Below are positions 28,101 to 40,520 of a stretch of DNA of 64,000 nt, piece by piece. This DNA is from Drosophila pseudoobscura (Eukaryota; Arthropoda; Insecta; Diptera; Drosophilidae), in NCBI RefSeq assembly GCF_009870125.1, contig NC_046680.1, positions 9,920,001 to 9,984,000 on the forward strand. Reading direction: 5' to 3'. The position numbers and the translations under genes were made by a program. The stretch's first letter is position 1, and each line of letters opens with the position of its first letter. A model generated the notes under the pieces. The model was not told the origin of the DNA, did not search any database, and saw only the letters and a program-made list of their open reading frames with translations.

Positions 28101-31100
28101 AAGGACATACGTGGAAAGTGCTGTGCCCTCGCGGCGCTGGCGCGAGGAATCAAAGGTATTGCGCTTCTTTGAGATCTTCTCGCAGACGACGACATGCTTG
28201 CGCAGGGCATTCAAGTTGAAGGTGCGGCTGCAGCACGGACAGGGCGTCAGATCGCTGGGGTTGATGGCCACTATCTCGGGCACGGGCAGCGGCAGTCCTC
28301 TGGTGAGCGGCGGCGGTGGCGGCGAAGAGGGCTCCTCCTCCTGCCCGCATTCGGGCGCTTCCAACTCGGCCTCCGTGTTGAATGTGGCTGCGTGGTGCGG
28401 TTATATGGAAGTAGATAATGTGAGAAATCAATTCTGTTTCTGCGAGCCTTTTGACAATGTTTTGTATATTCACAAAATAAAAGCTACATATATTTCAGTA
28501 ACACACTCAAAATTGCGTCAATTAAAATTCTCGACAGTTTCCGCCCGATTAGAAGGTCTCTGGGCCCGGGCCCAAAGGTGGCAAAGAAAGTTCACTAGGG
28601 AAATGCCAAGTAACTTTCCCAGTGGAAATGGCTCGCCGCCAAGTGGGTGAAAATCACTGGCAGTCAGCGTCAACGTCATTGTAGATTGTTTTTTGTTGTT
28701 GTTGTTTTTGGGCGACAAATTGCCTTTCCCGGCCATTTGTCAGAGTCTTTTTGTCTGTCTGTCTTCCCAAAGAAAAAGACAGTAGAAATCCCCCAAATAA
28801 TTTATAGTTATTATTTGGTTCGCTTTTGGCGTGTGTGACCAGCCTATAAATTTTTATTTATCTTCTGATGAGAAGTTGCTGTGGCCATTTTTGGCAGCTG
28901 GTCCCCGCCAAAGAGTGCGCTTATTTGATTACATTCCGAGTGCGTGGCCGTGGGCGTGATTCTGAGCATCCATCGGATGGCAGGTGGCTTCGATGTGGTC
29001 TGCCCACGAATGCGCGCTCTGTTCTTTTGTTCATTTCGCTATAATTTTTGTCTGCTTGTTTGTTTTTTCGCGGTCGCAAGCCAATATTTCGATATCGATT
29101 TTCAAGTCATGGAGTTATCAGTGATCGATAGCTAAGCAGTGTTTACACCATAATTTAGTTTTAATTGTGAAAAAATCTTTCTCGGTTGTGTGTGGGCATC
29201 AAAAAATAATAATTAACATCATATTATGGGGTAAGCAAAAAAGACCATCAATGATGGCAGCTACTGCCAGACAGCGGCAATCCAATTACAATGCGAGGCC
29301 AGCGGAGCACCCACGACTGGCTGCCAGCAAAGATTACATCAATCAACGGCACGCATGGGACAAGGGGAGCAGAAATTTCCGCAACATCTTGGGAGTCCTC
29401 CCTCCTCCCCCGTCGCGGGGACAGCTTCTCTCGTTTCAATTCAAATCAATGCAAAGTGTTATGTTACGCATTCTTTTCCCAAACCAACAACTCAATGAGA
29501 AGTGGGTGAGTGGATGGGCACCGGCGAAGAGCCGTTGCACACGACTGCTCTGGCCCGTGTCGGTGCTAATGACGCCCGCAGAATGCAACAGAATCAAATC
29601 CACTGCTGCATTATATGCATATGCATATGAATCCACTCTTCCCACTTGAGATCTATAATAATAACAGCATCCCTGTCCAATGGGAGCCTGAGCAGATCTG
29701 GCTGCATGGAGAGAATAGAGAGATTCGGCCAAGTGATATGCAGATGGTCAAGAGTTTACTAGATCAAAAGTTGAAAGCCCTACAACTGAGTGATGAATGC
29801 AATTTTCAATAGACTACATACATATGTATATACATCTACGAATGTGTCTGTTCCCTTCTTTCACAATCAAACGATTCCCTATCCACATCCATTCCATCCA
29901 CTAGTCCGCGTCTAGTCGGTCCCAAGCATTTTCCATAGTCTTTCATGGGTCTTTTCGTTGCCCATGTTGTCGGTCCGCTGTTGGGCAAGCTCTATAAGCC
30001 ACTTAAGACTTCAGTGGGCCCATAAATGTGTTGTTTTCTGATGTGCAATATGGTAAAGCATAATACAAACGGTTTTCTCATTCCAGTTCTTGGCCACACT
30101 TTGAACTTCCAACTGTTTGACACTTGGCGATGCTTCCCATGAACCAAAACAGTGGGAACCTAATGAAAGGGCCCGTCCCCGTCCCTCAGTTCTCAGTAAA
30201 TCATTCAGATTTTCAATTTCGCTTTCATTACGAGTATTTGGTCAAACGGGAGGTGACATCATTCGGAATTGATAAGAATACGAGTACTAGAAGGAGTCAA
30301 TGAAAAGGTCGTCTTGGCATTGGATTCTTCGAAGCAGATTAAGCAGCTGTTCCAGCATTTACATTTTCCCCCCCCATTTAGCGCTTTCACTTGGTCAATT
30401 TTGTAGAAACTAAAACGGTTCATTTAGCATTTGTGTATTTGTTGTTAATTTGCATTGAAAATTACTTGGCTTAATTGCTGGGGCTGTTGCTGTTTCTGAT
30501 GGTTTGGCATGCAAATGATTGTTAGTTGGTTGGTTAGTGGACAACACGTCGATCTTATTGACAACAATCAGAATGCGTTGCAGTTGATTGTTATTGTTAG
30601 TTTCTGCTGCTGTTGTTGTTGCAGGTTCAGTGGGCGTTGCTGCGCCCACACCTGGAGGCGTGTCCGACTCACTTGACTTGGCATTGGGCAGATTTTTCTT
30701 GCCTTTATTGTTGCTGTTGCTGCTGCTGCCGTTGCTGTTGCGTTTTAGGGAAAACGTATTGCGAACGCGCGAAAATGTGGACAGCTGTTGCTGCGGCTGC
30801 TGATGCTGCTGCTGCTGTTGCGGCAGTGATTGTTGCGCCTCAATAAGCTGCAACGAGTTGAAAGAACTCTTCAGCGGCTGCTGTTCAAATACGTTAATGC
30901 TGCCATTTCCACAGCCATTTCCATTTCCATTTTCGTTTTCGTTTTCCCTTTGATTGCAGAAATTCAGCTGAGCTTTTTCGCTGACCAGCAAATCATTGAG
31001 TTGCTGGTACTCCTCGTAGATGCCCCTACTGTGCCGCTTATTGATTTTGGCCAGTGGCTGGGGTTTCTGCGACTTTGATTTAAAGATCTTGTTCCACATT

Positions 31101-34100
31101 TTCTTGCTCATCTTGCTCAAAATTTGGAGTACGCGCCTCTCTGATGATTATTCACTTTCCCGATATTTCGTTATTTTTAAACACATTTCACATTTTCCGC
31201 GCTCCGCACCGTTCCGCTCTTTCCAATTGGACTTCTCCTTGCGCCGGCGTCTGGTTCAATTTTGAGCGGCAGCAACATCACCGCCAGCCCGCCAGCAACA
31301 TTAAGCTTTCGCTAGCAACAAGCTGCCCGCACAGTGGGCCTTTGGACCTTTTGGCTTTCAAAAATCATACTGTGGACCATACTTATTCTTATAACTTTGG
31401 CGGGGCTATTTTGGATGTTTTTCGTTCGTAGTTACGACACATACATACGTACATATGTCGCTCTAAAACACAAATCGTAGGTTGGTGAACTTTAAGTATG
31501 TATATTACCTAAATTAAATTTCATGGAAATTTGCATTTTTAAAATCTCTTAAAGACTTATCTGAATATTATTCTTAATATCCAAACCGCTCATAGGATTT
31601 TTGATTTGGGCCACCTGATATCCACTGTGCGACTTGTCGGCAACATGTTGCCGTGCACATTTTGCATGGAATTAAAAATAGTTGCACTCCAGTTTTGGCT
31701 TTAGCTGCGGTGTGGGTGGGTGGGTGTGGGTGTAGCTGCTACCAGCAACAAAGGCCACCATTCTTTTCCAACTTATTCCCTCCTTTTCTGCTCTGGGTTG
31801 TCTGTTTCCCCTTCTCTTCGTTCTCGCTTGGTGAGGGTATTGTGGTTTTGAGCAGATATTTGCCACAAAGAGATGAAATCATAAATTATGGTATATCTTG
31901 ATCAATATAGCAGATCATGTCAATACAGCCATGCCCATTTGTCTGTTTGAAGGTTTAACACCTTTTGCTAAAATCGGAGCCAAAAATATAGGGATAACTA
32001 CATATATCTTATAGCTGACATTGGGAGTTTATACATATGTGTAAGAGTATCAACAGCTTCGGTATTCGTCTTTGGACTTCCTTTCTTGTTTGTCTTGTCT
32101 TTACGGCTGATTTATTTAAAGCCGTCGCCGCTGCCGACACTGCCGCCCGTTCCGCCGCCAAATGTTGCTGAACCCTTGGCTGCTTAGACCGTCATTCATT
32201 CCACTCTGAAGTCGGGCAGAATGACTGCCAATTCCCCCCATTTGAATATATTCGAATTTCTAAATTGAAGTAGTCTTTGGCGCGACTTCCTTTCGGGCCA
32301 TCAGTCAATCAGCCTAAAGACTAGACATCAAAGTGGATCGTTTCCTGGACAGTGGGAATTGGATCCACGACTGGTACTGGGTGTAGTACGTATGTACATA
32401 TGTACAATAATATGTAATTATGTCCACTTATGGCACTCCAAAGAAACATCAACTTACTTGAATAAGTTGCATAAGTCCGCCAAAAAAGGTAACCGCCATC
32501 GGAGTTGCATGTGACAACGGCAGCAGCAACATTTGGCGAGCTCAGCAACATTTGGTGTTGCAGGCGGTTCACATAAATAAACAGCTGGGAGGGGAGTTGG
32601 AGGCGACACATTTGGCTGAACTGATGAGGACAGAACTTTTTAGAGAGTCTATTAGGTAGCTCATGAAATTTTCCGAAGATATATAAAAAAGATATAGTCA
32701 TCTTCAGTCGGTGGATATCTCGTTGAGCCTAAGTAAAACCACGCTAAAATTTGATTTTCTGTCTTTCTTGATCTCTTTCTTTATTGTGCAGTGTATTCCA
32801 CATTCGTTTTACTCCTTTTATTCATCTTTCCTTTTCTGAGTATCTTTCGTCTGCTCTTTTTCGTATCTTGCTGTGTGGCTGTGCTTCTGTCTTGAATTGA
32901 AATGCGAATGCACTTTTGAGGAGCGATCTTTTCTGGTCGGACCATACGATCCCCATTTGTCGCTGCTATAAATCACAATAGCGAGCAGCATCCGTTCAGA
33001 CTCTGACTGCAGATGACGTCACCCATCCATCCATCGATCTCTCTTATGCAAGACGCCTTGAATGCAGGAGAATCCACAAAAAAAATATAAAATACGAAAA
33101 AACAACCATTATTGCACGTGCCAAAAGCGAGAGGCATGGGGGAGGGAGTAATGAACTTGGGGCCGGGACATACTCGGTTATTTATATCTATTTTATCGAA
33201 CCAACAACTTCTCCTGCTCTGGGGGACAAGAGGATGCGGGGTACAAGGCGGTAGGGAGAGGCGCCCTGGGGTTGTGGGCGGCATCGTTTGTGGTCGCCCA
33301 CGCGTCTCGACTCTGACTTGCCCTCAACATCCTGATAATCTCTTATAATTGTCACGCTCTGAGAGCGCAGCCGAAAATAGAAGATATGTTGCAGTTGCAT
33401 ATACATATGGTTCATACATATGTACATACATGTGAACGATGCATCTATCTCGCTCTACCGATTTTCACGCTTTTCACGGCAGAGCCCTCGGGACAAAAAA
33501 AGGGGCGCGTGCGTATAAATAGTCAAAGTTCTCGAATCTAGATGATGTGTTGTATGGATGGCGTTTTGGGGGCAAGGCGGCGACATGACACAAGCACAAA
33601 AACAAGGCAAAAAAAAGTGAACTTAAAATTTAATATTTCCTATGCACTGAAAGAAATTAGAAGGACAAATGAAAGAAACCTGACAGGAAGTCCAACAAAC
33701 CTATAATTCTTTAATATGATATTGTACTGAAAAGCATACTGATTTAAGAATTCTTTTGTACTTCGAATCATGTAGTTTATATTATACGTTGTATTATATA
33801 CTCCAAGCTAATATATTTAAAGATAAAATTATAGAGCAACCCAATACCTTATCCATTCAGAATTAACCTCAGGTGAACTCTAGAAGTTCCCACTTCTGTC
33901 TTCTCTGTGAGAGCACTTCCTTTCTTATGATGGAATCTTCTAAATATATTGCGCTAGTGTATCAGAATCGAATTAGACTTCCTAATGGTACTATGGGTGA
34001 CATTTAGATGGCCCCTCTCTACAGCTCTTATAGCTTCTCCCCATCCTCTCTCTCTTCACATATCAACAACATCGGTGCGTCGTATTTTCCACTAATTAAG

Positions 34101-36909
34101 TTCTATTTCTTCCAGTCGTCGCCACTCCACTCCCATCCGTCGCTCCCTCCCCTGAACCTTCAGTTCATTGGCGCTCCCCTGTAACAAATACTGTATTTTG
34201 TTGATTTTGTTGTTTGTTTCCTTCGAGCGCATTTTGCAGATTGCACAATTTTCTGTTTTCGTTTTTTGTTGGTTCTGTCTTCGGTTCTGTTCTGTTTGGA
34301 ACTCAATGAGATCGATGTTGTTGCTGCTGTTGCTGCAACAAATTGAAGTTGATTTGTTTGTTGTTTGCTGTGGCTGGTGCTGCTGCTGTTTCTTCTGTTG
34401 ATTGCTTTTTAGAAAGTGTGAAACACTTTTGTGTCTGGCTCCGATTCCATTCGGGGGGCCTTCTTCCGTTCCTCACTCTTTCATTTGGCATTTTTCGTGC
34501 TGGCCAAAGTGCGAGGAGAATGGTGTCGTTAATTGAGGTAGGTAATTTCCAATCGGATTCGGAGTAGGTTCGAAGCTCGATTTGGGGTCGGAGGTGAAGC
34601 CAAACGATTAGCGAATCGATTTGTGAGTGGCCCACAGCGAATTGAATGTTGAGCGAAATTGAATTAGATCATTTATAGTAGATTGAAATCAATTAAAACA
34701 TATCTTTTAGGGGTATGTCATGAATCACTACGAGTTTGGCGTATTTTTTTCCAGTCAAAAGAAGAAAATAGAGGACTGTAGATAAGCAGAACGGCAAAAA
34801 AATACAAACATTGGTCATTACTTAAAAAAACGTTAGTTTAGTTGTTTAAATAAATCGCTTGAATCAAAAACGTAGTAGTTTTTCATCCAAAAATAGCAGC
34901 AAACTTGCATCACAGCAACACTGTCCGTAGCGTAGTTTTAAAGCTTAAGCAAAAGCTTTATTTTGCACTCGACTGCTAGCTTTCAGCCGTTGCCGCTTAA
35001 GGGCAAACAAAATCGTGCATTACTCTAATTACTAATTCGAAAATAAAATAAAATTAGGAAACAGCTACTCGTATCCGTCAATGACAAATTTCTGATCGAA
35101 GAACTCATCCTAACAGGAGAGTGACTTTGCGATTCCGGCTGGAACACAGTAAATGTTTTGAAAACTGGTTTCGAGCCAGACAATGAAATTCCTCTATATA
35201 TAAATTGCGTTTTGCACAAACTGGTTGGATATTTGACTTTGGAATTCATTCTATAAAATAAGCATTGTGTTCGGGCTTTGCTTTGCCACTAAATGTGGTT
35301 CAATGTCAAGGAAATTCCATGGCAGACAGAGAGGCAGAAAAAGAGGAAACTCAAGTGTGGGCTGCTGGCACATTAAGCCGAGGGAAGTGGGTCATATGCC
35401 CCCCCTGGAGACCATTTAGGCCATATATGCAGATGGGCCATTACAATCTAAATCAGTCAGACAGCCAACAAGGCAGCTGGAGAGTTACAATGGAATACTC
35501 GTAGTTTTTTCTCGTACGAGTATTTATTATTTATTAGCATTATCGGAAACTTGTAAAAACTGGCACGCAAAGTCTCCCGACGTGACCGACATGGCTAAGG
35601 CGGAACGCCCGATTTATGTCAAGCTGCGAGTATATTTATCTGCCCTATGAATATGGCATAAAAGTCGAGCCTAGTTTTATTACTTTTTGGTTTCAATTGC
35701 AGCTTGAATTCCATTTAATTCTGCTTTGTCTTTGTTCTGTGGCTGATTTTTGCCAAAAGTTAAGCTGAAATTCCTGTTTTGGGCTTTTTTAATTTAATTA
35801 AGATTGATTTAGTTTAGTTGACGCTGCTGACTGCAAATGGAAACTGACATAGATATGTCAGTGTCTCTTGTCTGTTGCTTGACTTCTTTTTCTTTTTTGA
35901 TTTTTTGTGGAATTGTATTTGTATTCATTTTCAGTTTGTTGAAATGCCTTCCACGTTTTTGTGTTCGATTTGGTTTGGAGTTTTTTGTTTTTGTCTTTGT
36001 TGCTTCTTTTTTTGCAATCAACAAATTATTTGCAATAATAACTGATGTCATCTGCAGACTTCAAGCGATAGAAAGTTTGTTTAACAATATATTTTATCAT
36101 AGCGGAAAGCGTGAACAATTACCAGCATATGTATGTACATTTACATATATTTATGTAATTTTTATATTTCCTATATCCTCCTTTTTCAAAAGGTTTTCAA
36201 TTGTTTTTTATTGTAAATTCCTATTTTTTATTTCTATTCAAATCTTTTATTATCCATCTATAAAACTTCTATTAAAATGTAATTTCACGTGTGTATTTTC
36301 CGTTTATTAATACAGCGCCATAAAAAAAATTCATGATTTAAGTATTGCATTAATTATTATATTTTTTTTCTCCCTCACACTCCGCTTCCACTTCATTTTC
36401 CCCTTAATTGGTTTCCCAAACACTTCCTTCAACACCGAAGAGCTGCCGCAGGGGGCAGCACTTTGTGCGCCTGCGCGGAAGTCGACTCAATTTGAATTTT
36501 GCCGCTGTCTTTGTTTTCGAAACTCGAAATTCGAAAAATGCAGAGTTCGACAAGCACTTAAGACTTAAGGGTACAAGAGGTGTGTTAATAAACGGCTAGG
36601 CCTGCTCAGTACTCCTTCTCTCTCTCGATCTCTCACAACTCAAATAAAAATTGCACGAAGAGAGCGCTCTCTGGCACCTCTGCCTCACCTTATATTCACA
36701 GAGCTTGAGCTTGTTCCCATGAACATGTAAGTACAATAGTATTTGTTGGGTTTTTGTCGCTTACCGAAATCAAAGTGATACATTGTGGGGAGTTCGCGAG
36801 GTGTTGTTGTCCGCGTCACCGAGTTGTGGTGCATCAGGGGGGTTGACGGGGGTGTGGCGATGAATATCGCCTCCAGCTGCCGCCTGCTGCTCTGCTCCGA
36901 AGCTGCCAT
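22146..36909 (-). CDS. Large C2HC zinc-finger protein, ZC2HC1/FAM164 type
   Basis: Exact function unknown. Minus-strand exons: 36765-36909, 27996-28387, 27548-27915, 27261-27392, 26615-27024, 25300-26131, 22766-25132, 22146-22707; every phase closes, giving 1735 residues. Two C2HC fingers with the spacing C-x2-C-x11-H-x3-C typical of ZC2HC1 proteins: [20 protein letters not shown] (about 97) and [20 protein letters not shown] (about 247). The remaining 1400 residues are low-complexity (S, T, P, Q), with acidic stretches such as [20 protein letters not shown]. The last 30 residues form a compact CxxC...CxxC zinc-ribbon-like end (CHECGGRF...CMECG). The start ATG at 36909 has a good context and an upstream initiator-like region. 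The 8.4 kb first intron holds an alternative first exon (31111). The donor at 25299 (GTTTGT) and acceptor at 26132 are weak, so an ATG at 26123 could also serve a shorter isoform. Far longer than vertebrate ZC2HC1A (about 325). Confidence 0.82.
28388..30409. other. Intron 1 of the C2HC gene, distal part
   Basis: About 2 kb of intronic sequence. Scattered ORFs on the plus strand (longest near 29167-29649, 160 codons without a natural ATG start) have no coding signature. Nothing else recognised. Confidence 0.5.
30673..31111 (-). CDS. Alternative first coding exon of the C2HC gene (or short stand-alone ORF)
   Basis: An ATG at 31111 opens a frame beginning [17 protein letters not shown], basic and then Asn/Gln-rich (an [11 protein letters not shown] run, poly-Q/H). 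After 146 codons plus one base a strong GTGAGT donor (30667-30672) occurs in phase 1, exactly the phase of the acceptor at 28388 that the 36.9 kb first exon also uses. Joined this way it gives a second isoform of 1833 residues with a different N-terminus. If the donor is not used, the frame runs on to a stop at 30410, giving 233 residues. The splice interpretation is inference from phase and donor strength. Confidence 0.62.
31112..36764. other. Intron 1 of the C2HC gene, proximal part
   Basis: About 5.6 kb, AT-rich with long T and A runs. The part just upstream of 31111 is the likely promoter region of the internal first exon. I see no coding signature, tRNA or recognisable element. Confidence 0.5.
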
Positions 36910-39900
36910 TTTCACATAGACTAGACACACACACACACTGTCGCGAAATTTATGCAATGAACTCGCTTTAAATTTTTTGTTATCTCTCTTCCGCTTTTTT
37001 TGTTGTAAGAAAAACGCGAGCGCGTCTTTAGTCGCCGGCGTTTAAAAAAGCGCCAAACTCTCTTTCTGCGAACATGCAAGTTGCTTTATCGCGTTTTTGC
37101 AGTATCTTTTTGGGTGTTTTAATTTATATTCATTAACAATTTTGCCTCATTGCCAATTAATCATCTTTCGTTTTCACTGCACTTTCAAAAATTTGGAAAT
37201 ACTTTTGCCTTGTTTCTTTTGTTGTTTTCTTTTCACAATATTTCTTTTTTCTTGCACGCTATTTTTGGTTATTTTTTGCCGTAGTTTTTGTGATTGGTTC
37301 ACATTTGAAATTCGCTTTGTTCGCAGCCAGTTTCCACCAAAAACTTATGGAAATGCTGCGGCTGGCATATAATTTGAGACTGCGATTGCCGCGACTTGCA
37401 ATTGGAGTCGAGTTGGGTCGCAGTCCCTCCACAGCGCCTTCTACTCCTGCTGCCCACCTCCACAGTCGTCTACACCTCCTCCGCCTCCTCCTCCTCCACC
37501 GCCTGCGCCTCCCTCGTTGGATTCGTTGTCGTATGGATCTGTAAAAGGTCAGAGCGTGAGATATGAATTTTAATCGAGCTGTCAGTGCAGAGATATCTTG
37601 TATACTCTTTCAGAGGGTATGATGTATGATATCATATCCAAGGCTTCGACGCCCGAGGCTACCCTTTTTTTTCTTTTTGGTTTTATAGTATCTAAGCATT
37701 TCAGCAGCTACGAAAGGTGAGGAGCCAGCAACAGCCAGAGAGATAGATTGCGCTGCGCCAGGCCAAATACCAAATAAACATTCACCAATGGGGCTAAGCG
37801 CATATTAGCTAATTTGCGAAAGCCATCAACAGACTACGAATAGCGTCAGACAACCGCTGCAGAAGCGTGTAGCTCTATCTAATGAATACGCAAAGCAGAA
37901 TATGATGAAATCGTCTAAACTTAGATACGGATTTCATGGGGCTCGGCTCACGCAATCCCCCAAACGGACAATGAGAGCGACCAGGCTGGTGGAACAAGGG
38001 AAAGGGGACAGGCTGGCGAGGATGATTAAATTGGTTTGTTGTTTCTCAGACACATTTACCTAATAAGCCAATCAATTACCGTTTACTATTCGTTTCAGCC
38101 GCTAAACTTCGCCTTGAGCCTCCCGATTGGGGCGCAGTTGGAACGAGACTGAGCCTCTCAGAACGAGCCCGAGCATTTTCTCTTAATTGCGAAATGAAAG
38201 TGAACTGAACATCTGCATTAAAAGCAATTGAAGATCTTTTGTGTGTGAGTGAGTATTACCCCCTGCATAGTACATAGATATTGTATCTGTATCTCTCCAG
38301 CTTCTCTCAGTGCTTGAGAGAGTAAGCAAGCTCTGTTTGGGGTGAGCGGGTGGATCGAGGGGTATCTTCTAATTATACTTTTTTTGGCGCTGCTAATGGT
38401 CAGACTCGACTCTGAGCCATGCCATGGAAGTATTCAATGAATTGGAACTAATTGGTGCGATGAAAATCTGTATAGGAAAGGTCAGGGCCAGGCCCATTAT
38501 TAGATCGAGCTGAAGGCCAATCATCTGTAATGATCCACCCACACTTGACCAAGTAGAAAATGTTCTACTCCATGAAGATGTCACTCCATAGATACGAGTG
38601 CCTATGGATAGGCTAATCTAATAACACGCCTGTCAATACCTATAGTATGTTAGCATACAACGCAATCGATAAATCCTTAGTTGTGTTCAGAAAGTCGTAG
38701 ATAAACCAGACGCCATATGTTATACAATATAGAACAAGTTTTTTATGGTTGCTGCTGCTGCTGTTGTTGTTGTTGGGTAATTGTGTGTTTTGTGTTCACT
38801 TGAAGCGACAAACCCGTTTCGATTTTCCCATGTGCCAGAGCTAATTTATGCCGCGCTCTGCTCCTCCACTCCAGCGTTCCACCAAATTACTGGTTTCCTT
38901 CGGGGTCTACGCACAGATAAGACTTAAATTTATGTAAGATTATTGTGCATAATTCGAGTTGAAAGGTTTTCCTACCCTGCCGCACCCTCACAAGTCCAGT
39001 CCAAATGTTCTGTTATGCATATGAAGTGGTTTTCGGAACAGTCATAAATGTGAGGGCCATATTGGGATAGGGCTGCTGTTTGAGGACGTGCTCTGAGTCT
39101 CCCCGCCAGTCATGAGTAACGCAATTGCGACACCTGATTGTGCGGCTTGGAGAGATTCATGGGAGGGGGGCAAATAGCTCTGTTACAATCCTAAAAGTCA
39201 TGCCCACCAAATCTTCCACTTCAAACTGGTTTCCTTATTTGGCTAATTTATTTATTTATGAATATCACATCTCATCGTTTTCTTGGAGAAACATCATCAT
39301 GATTTACCACCCACTCGAGGCATACCGAGACGCTGACGAACCGTATCTAGATATTTCTTCATTCCGAAATTCGATTCAAACATGCAACTCCCACGTTCGC
39401 AACTCAAGCTTTAAGCTCGGCTCCAAGCGCTGCAAGCTCACACAGGGATGGGACGGGAGAACAGAACGTGGAACTGAAATGTGGCACAAATATTGAACCC
39501 ACTTCTTGCCACAGAGCATTGAACCAAAGGCGATGTAAACAAAAGCCCACTTGGAGCTGGTCCCCCAAAGAGCTTGTGACAGCTGTCTGCCTCCAAGTCT
39601 GACTGTCGTCGTCGTTCCAATTGGACAAGCTCACCTTCAAATGCAGTCGTTGCACATGCCCCACATGGCATGGCCATTCCGCATCACTTTCGGTTTGGCC
39701 CACTAACAGATGCCAGAGAGAGGGAAAATAAGTGCACTGGAGTGGACATTGTCTTGTCTTTCGTTGCTGTCGAAGGTCACGTGGCGTCCCCACCACCAGC
39801 TGTACGAGGTGTCGGCTTACAAGATCTAATTTCACGAATAAGTAGATAAGGTACCCAAAATACCCATATGCATATGTTTCTTTTCCTTTTTTTTATTTGT

Positions 39901-40474
39901 TATGGATATGCCCAAAGGAATCGACTGGGTCCACAGATAAAGGCGATTCGAGGTACTTGAGTACTTAGAAAGGGTATACTTATGAGACTTGTTAGATATT
40001 CCACTTTGCCAGTATTTGCATAGAATGTGCATTAGAAAATCAAATGCTAATGCTGTTAACCAATCAATGTGAACATTGACTTTCAATTGTATCAATTAAA
40101 GTTGTTTTTCATTGCACTGTCGGGCAATTTGTCAGCATATTTCCCCTTCCCCCCACAAACCGCACAATTAACGCGAACATGATCCACTCACAGTACCCGA
40201 AACCGATTAACCGCAGTTCCCACCTGTTAGATCATCATTATGAGGCGGGAGATCATTATGGGTAGATGTATTATAATTGAGGCAACAGGCTTTCGCTGGA
40301 TCCGTTGAAGAAGAAAGCCATAAAGAGCAGCACCCATAGCCAGACCCGTAGCCGTACTCGAACAGGTTGAAGTCACACTTTGGAGACTCTGCTTTGTTCC
40401 CAGTGCTGATGTCATTCGGTAATCATCTAAACCCCGTCCCGTCGCACGGGGTTTGCTTAGAACTCGACGGCACG

Positions 40475-40520
40475 TCACTCGACTCGAGAGTCGAGAGTCG
40501 AGAGTAGAGTCGACTAGTCG
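40475..40520. repeat. Short cluster of GAGTCGA/TCGACTC direct and inverted repeats
   Basis: Contains CTCGACT-CGAG-AGTCGAG, a 7 bp stem with a 4-base loop, followed by two more AGTCGAGAG-type units and a final GAGTCGAC. Local simple-sequence expansion is the plain explanation. Confidence 0.6.

Noticed and set aside
29167..29649. 160-codon plus-strand ORF in the C2HC intron
   Set aside because: No ATG start near its 5' end, irregular composition, no splice context; reads like chance openness.
37598..37632. Possible transposon end (TTGTATACTC...AGAGGGTATG)
   Set aside because: Resembles short ends of Drosophila Helitron-like repeats but is too short to assign.
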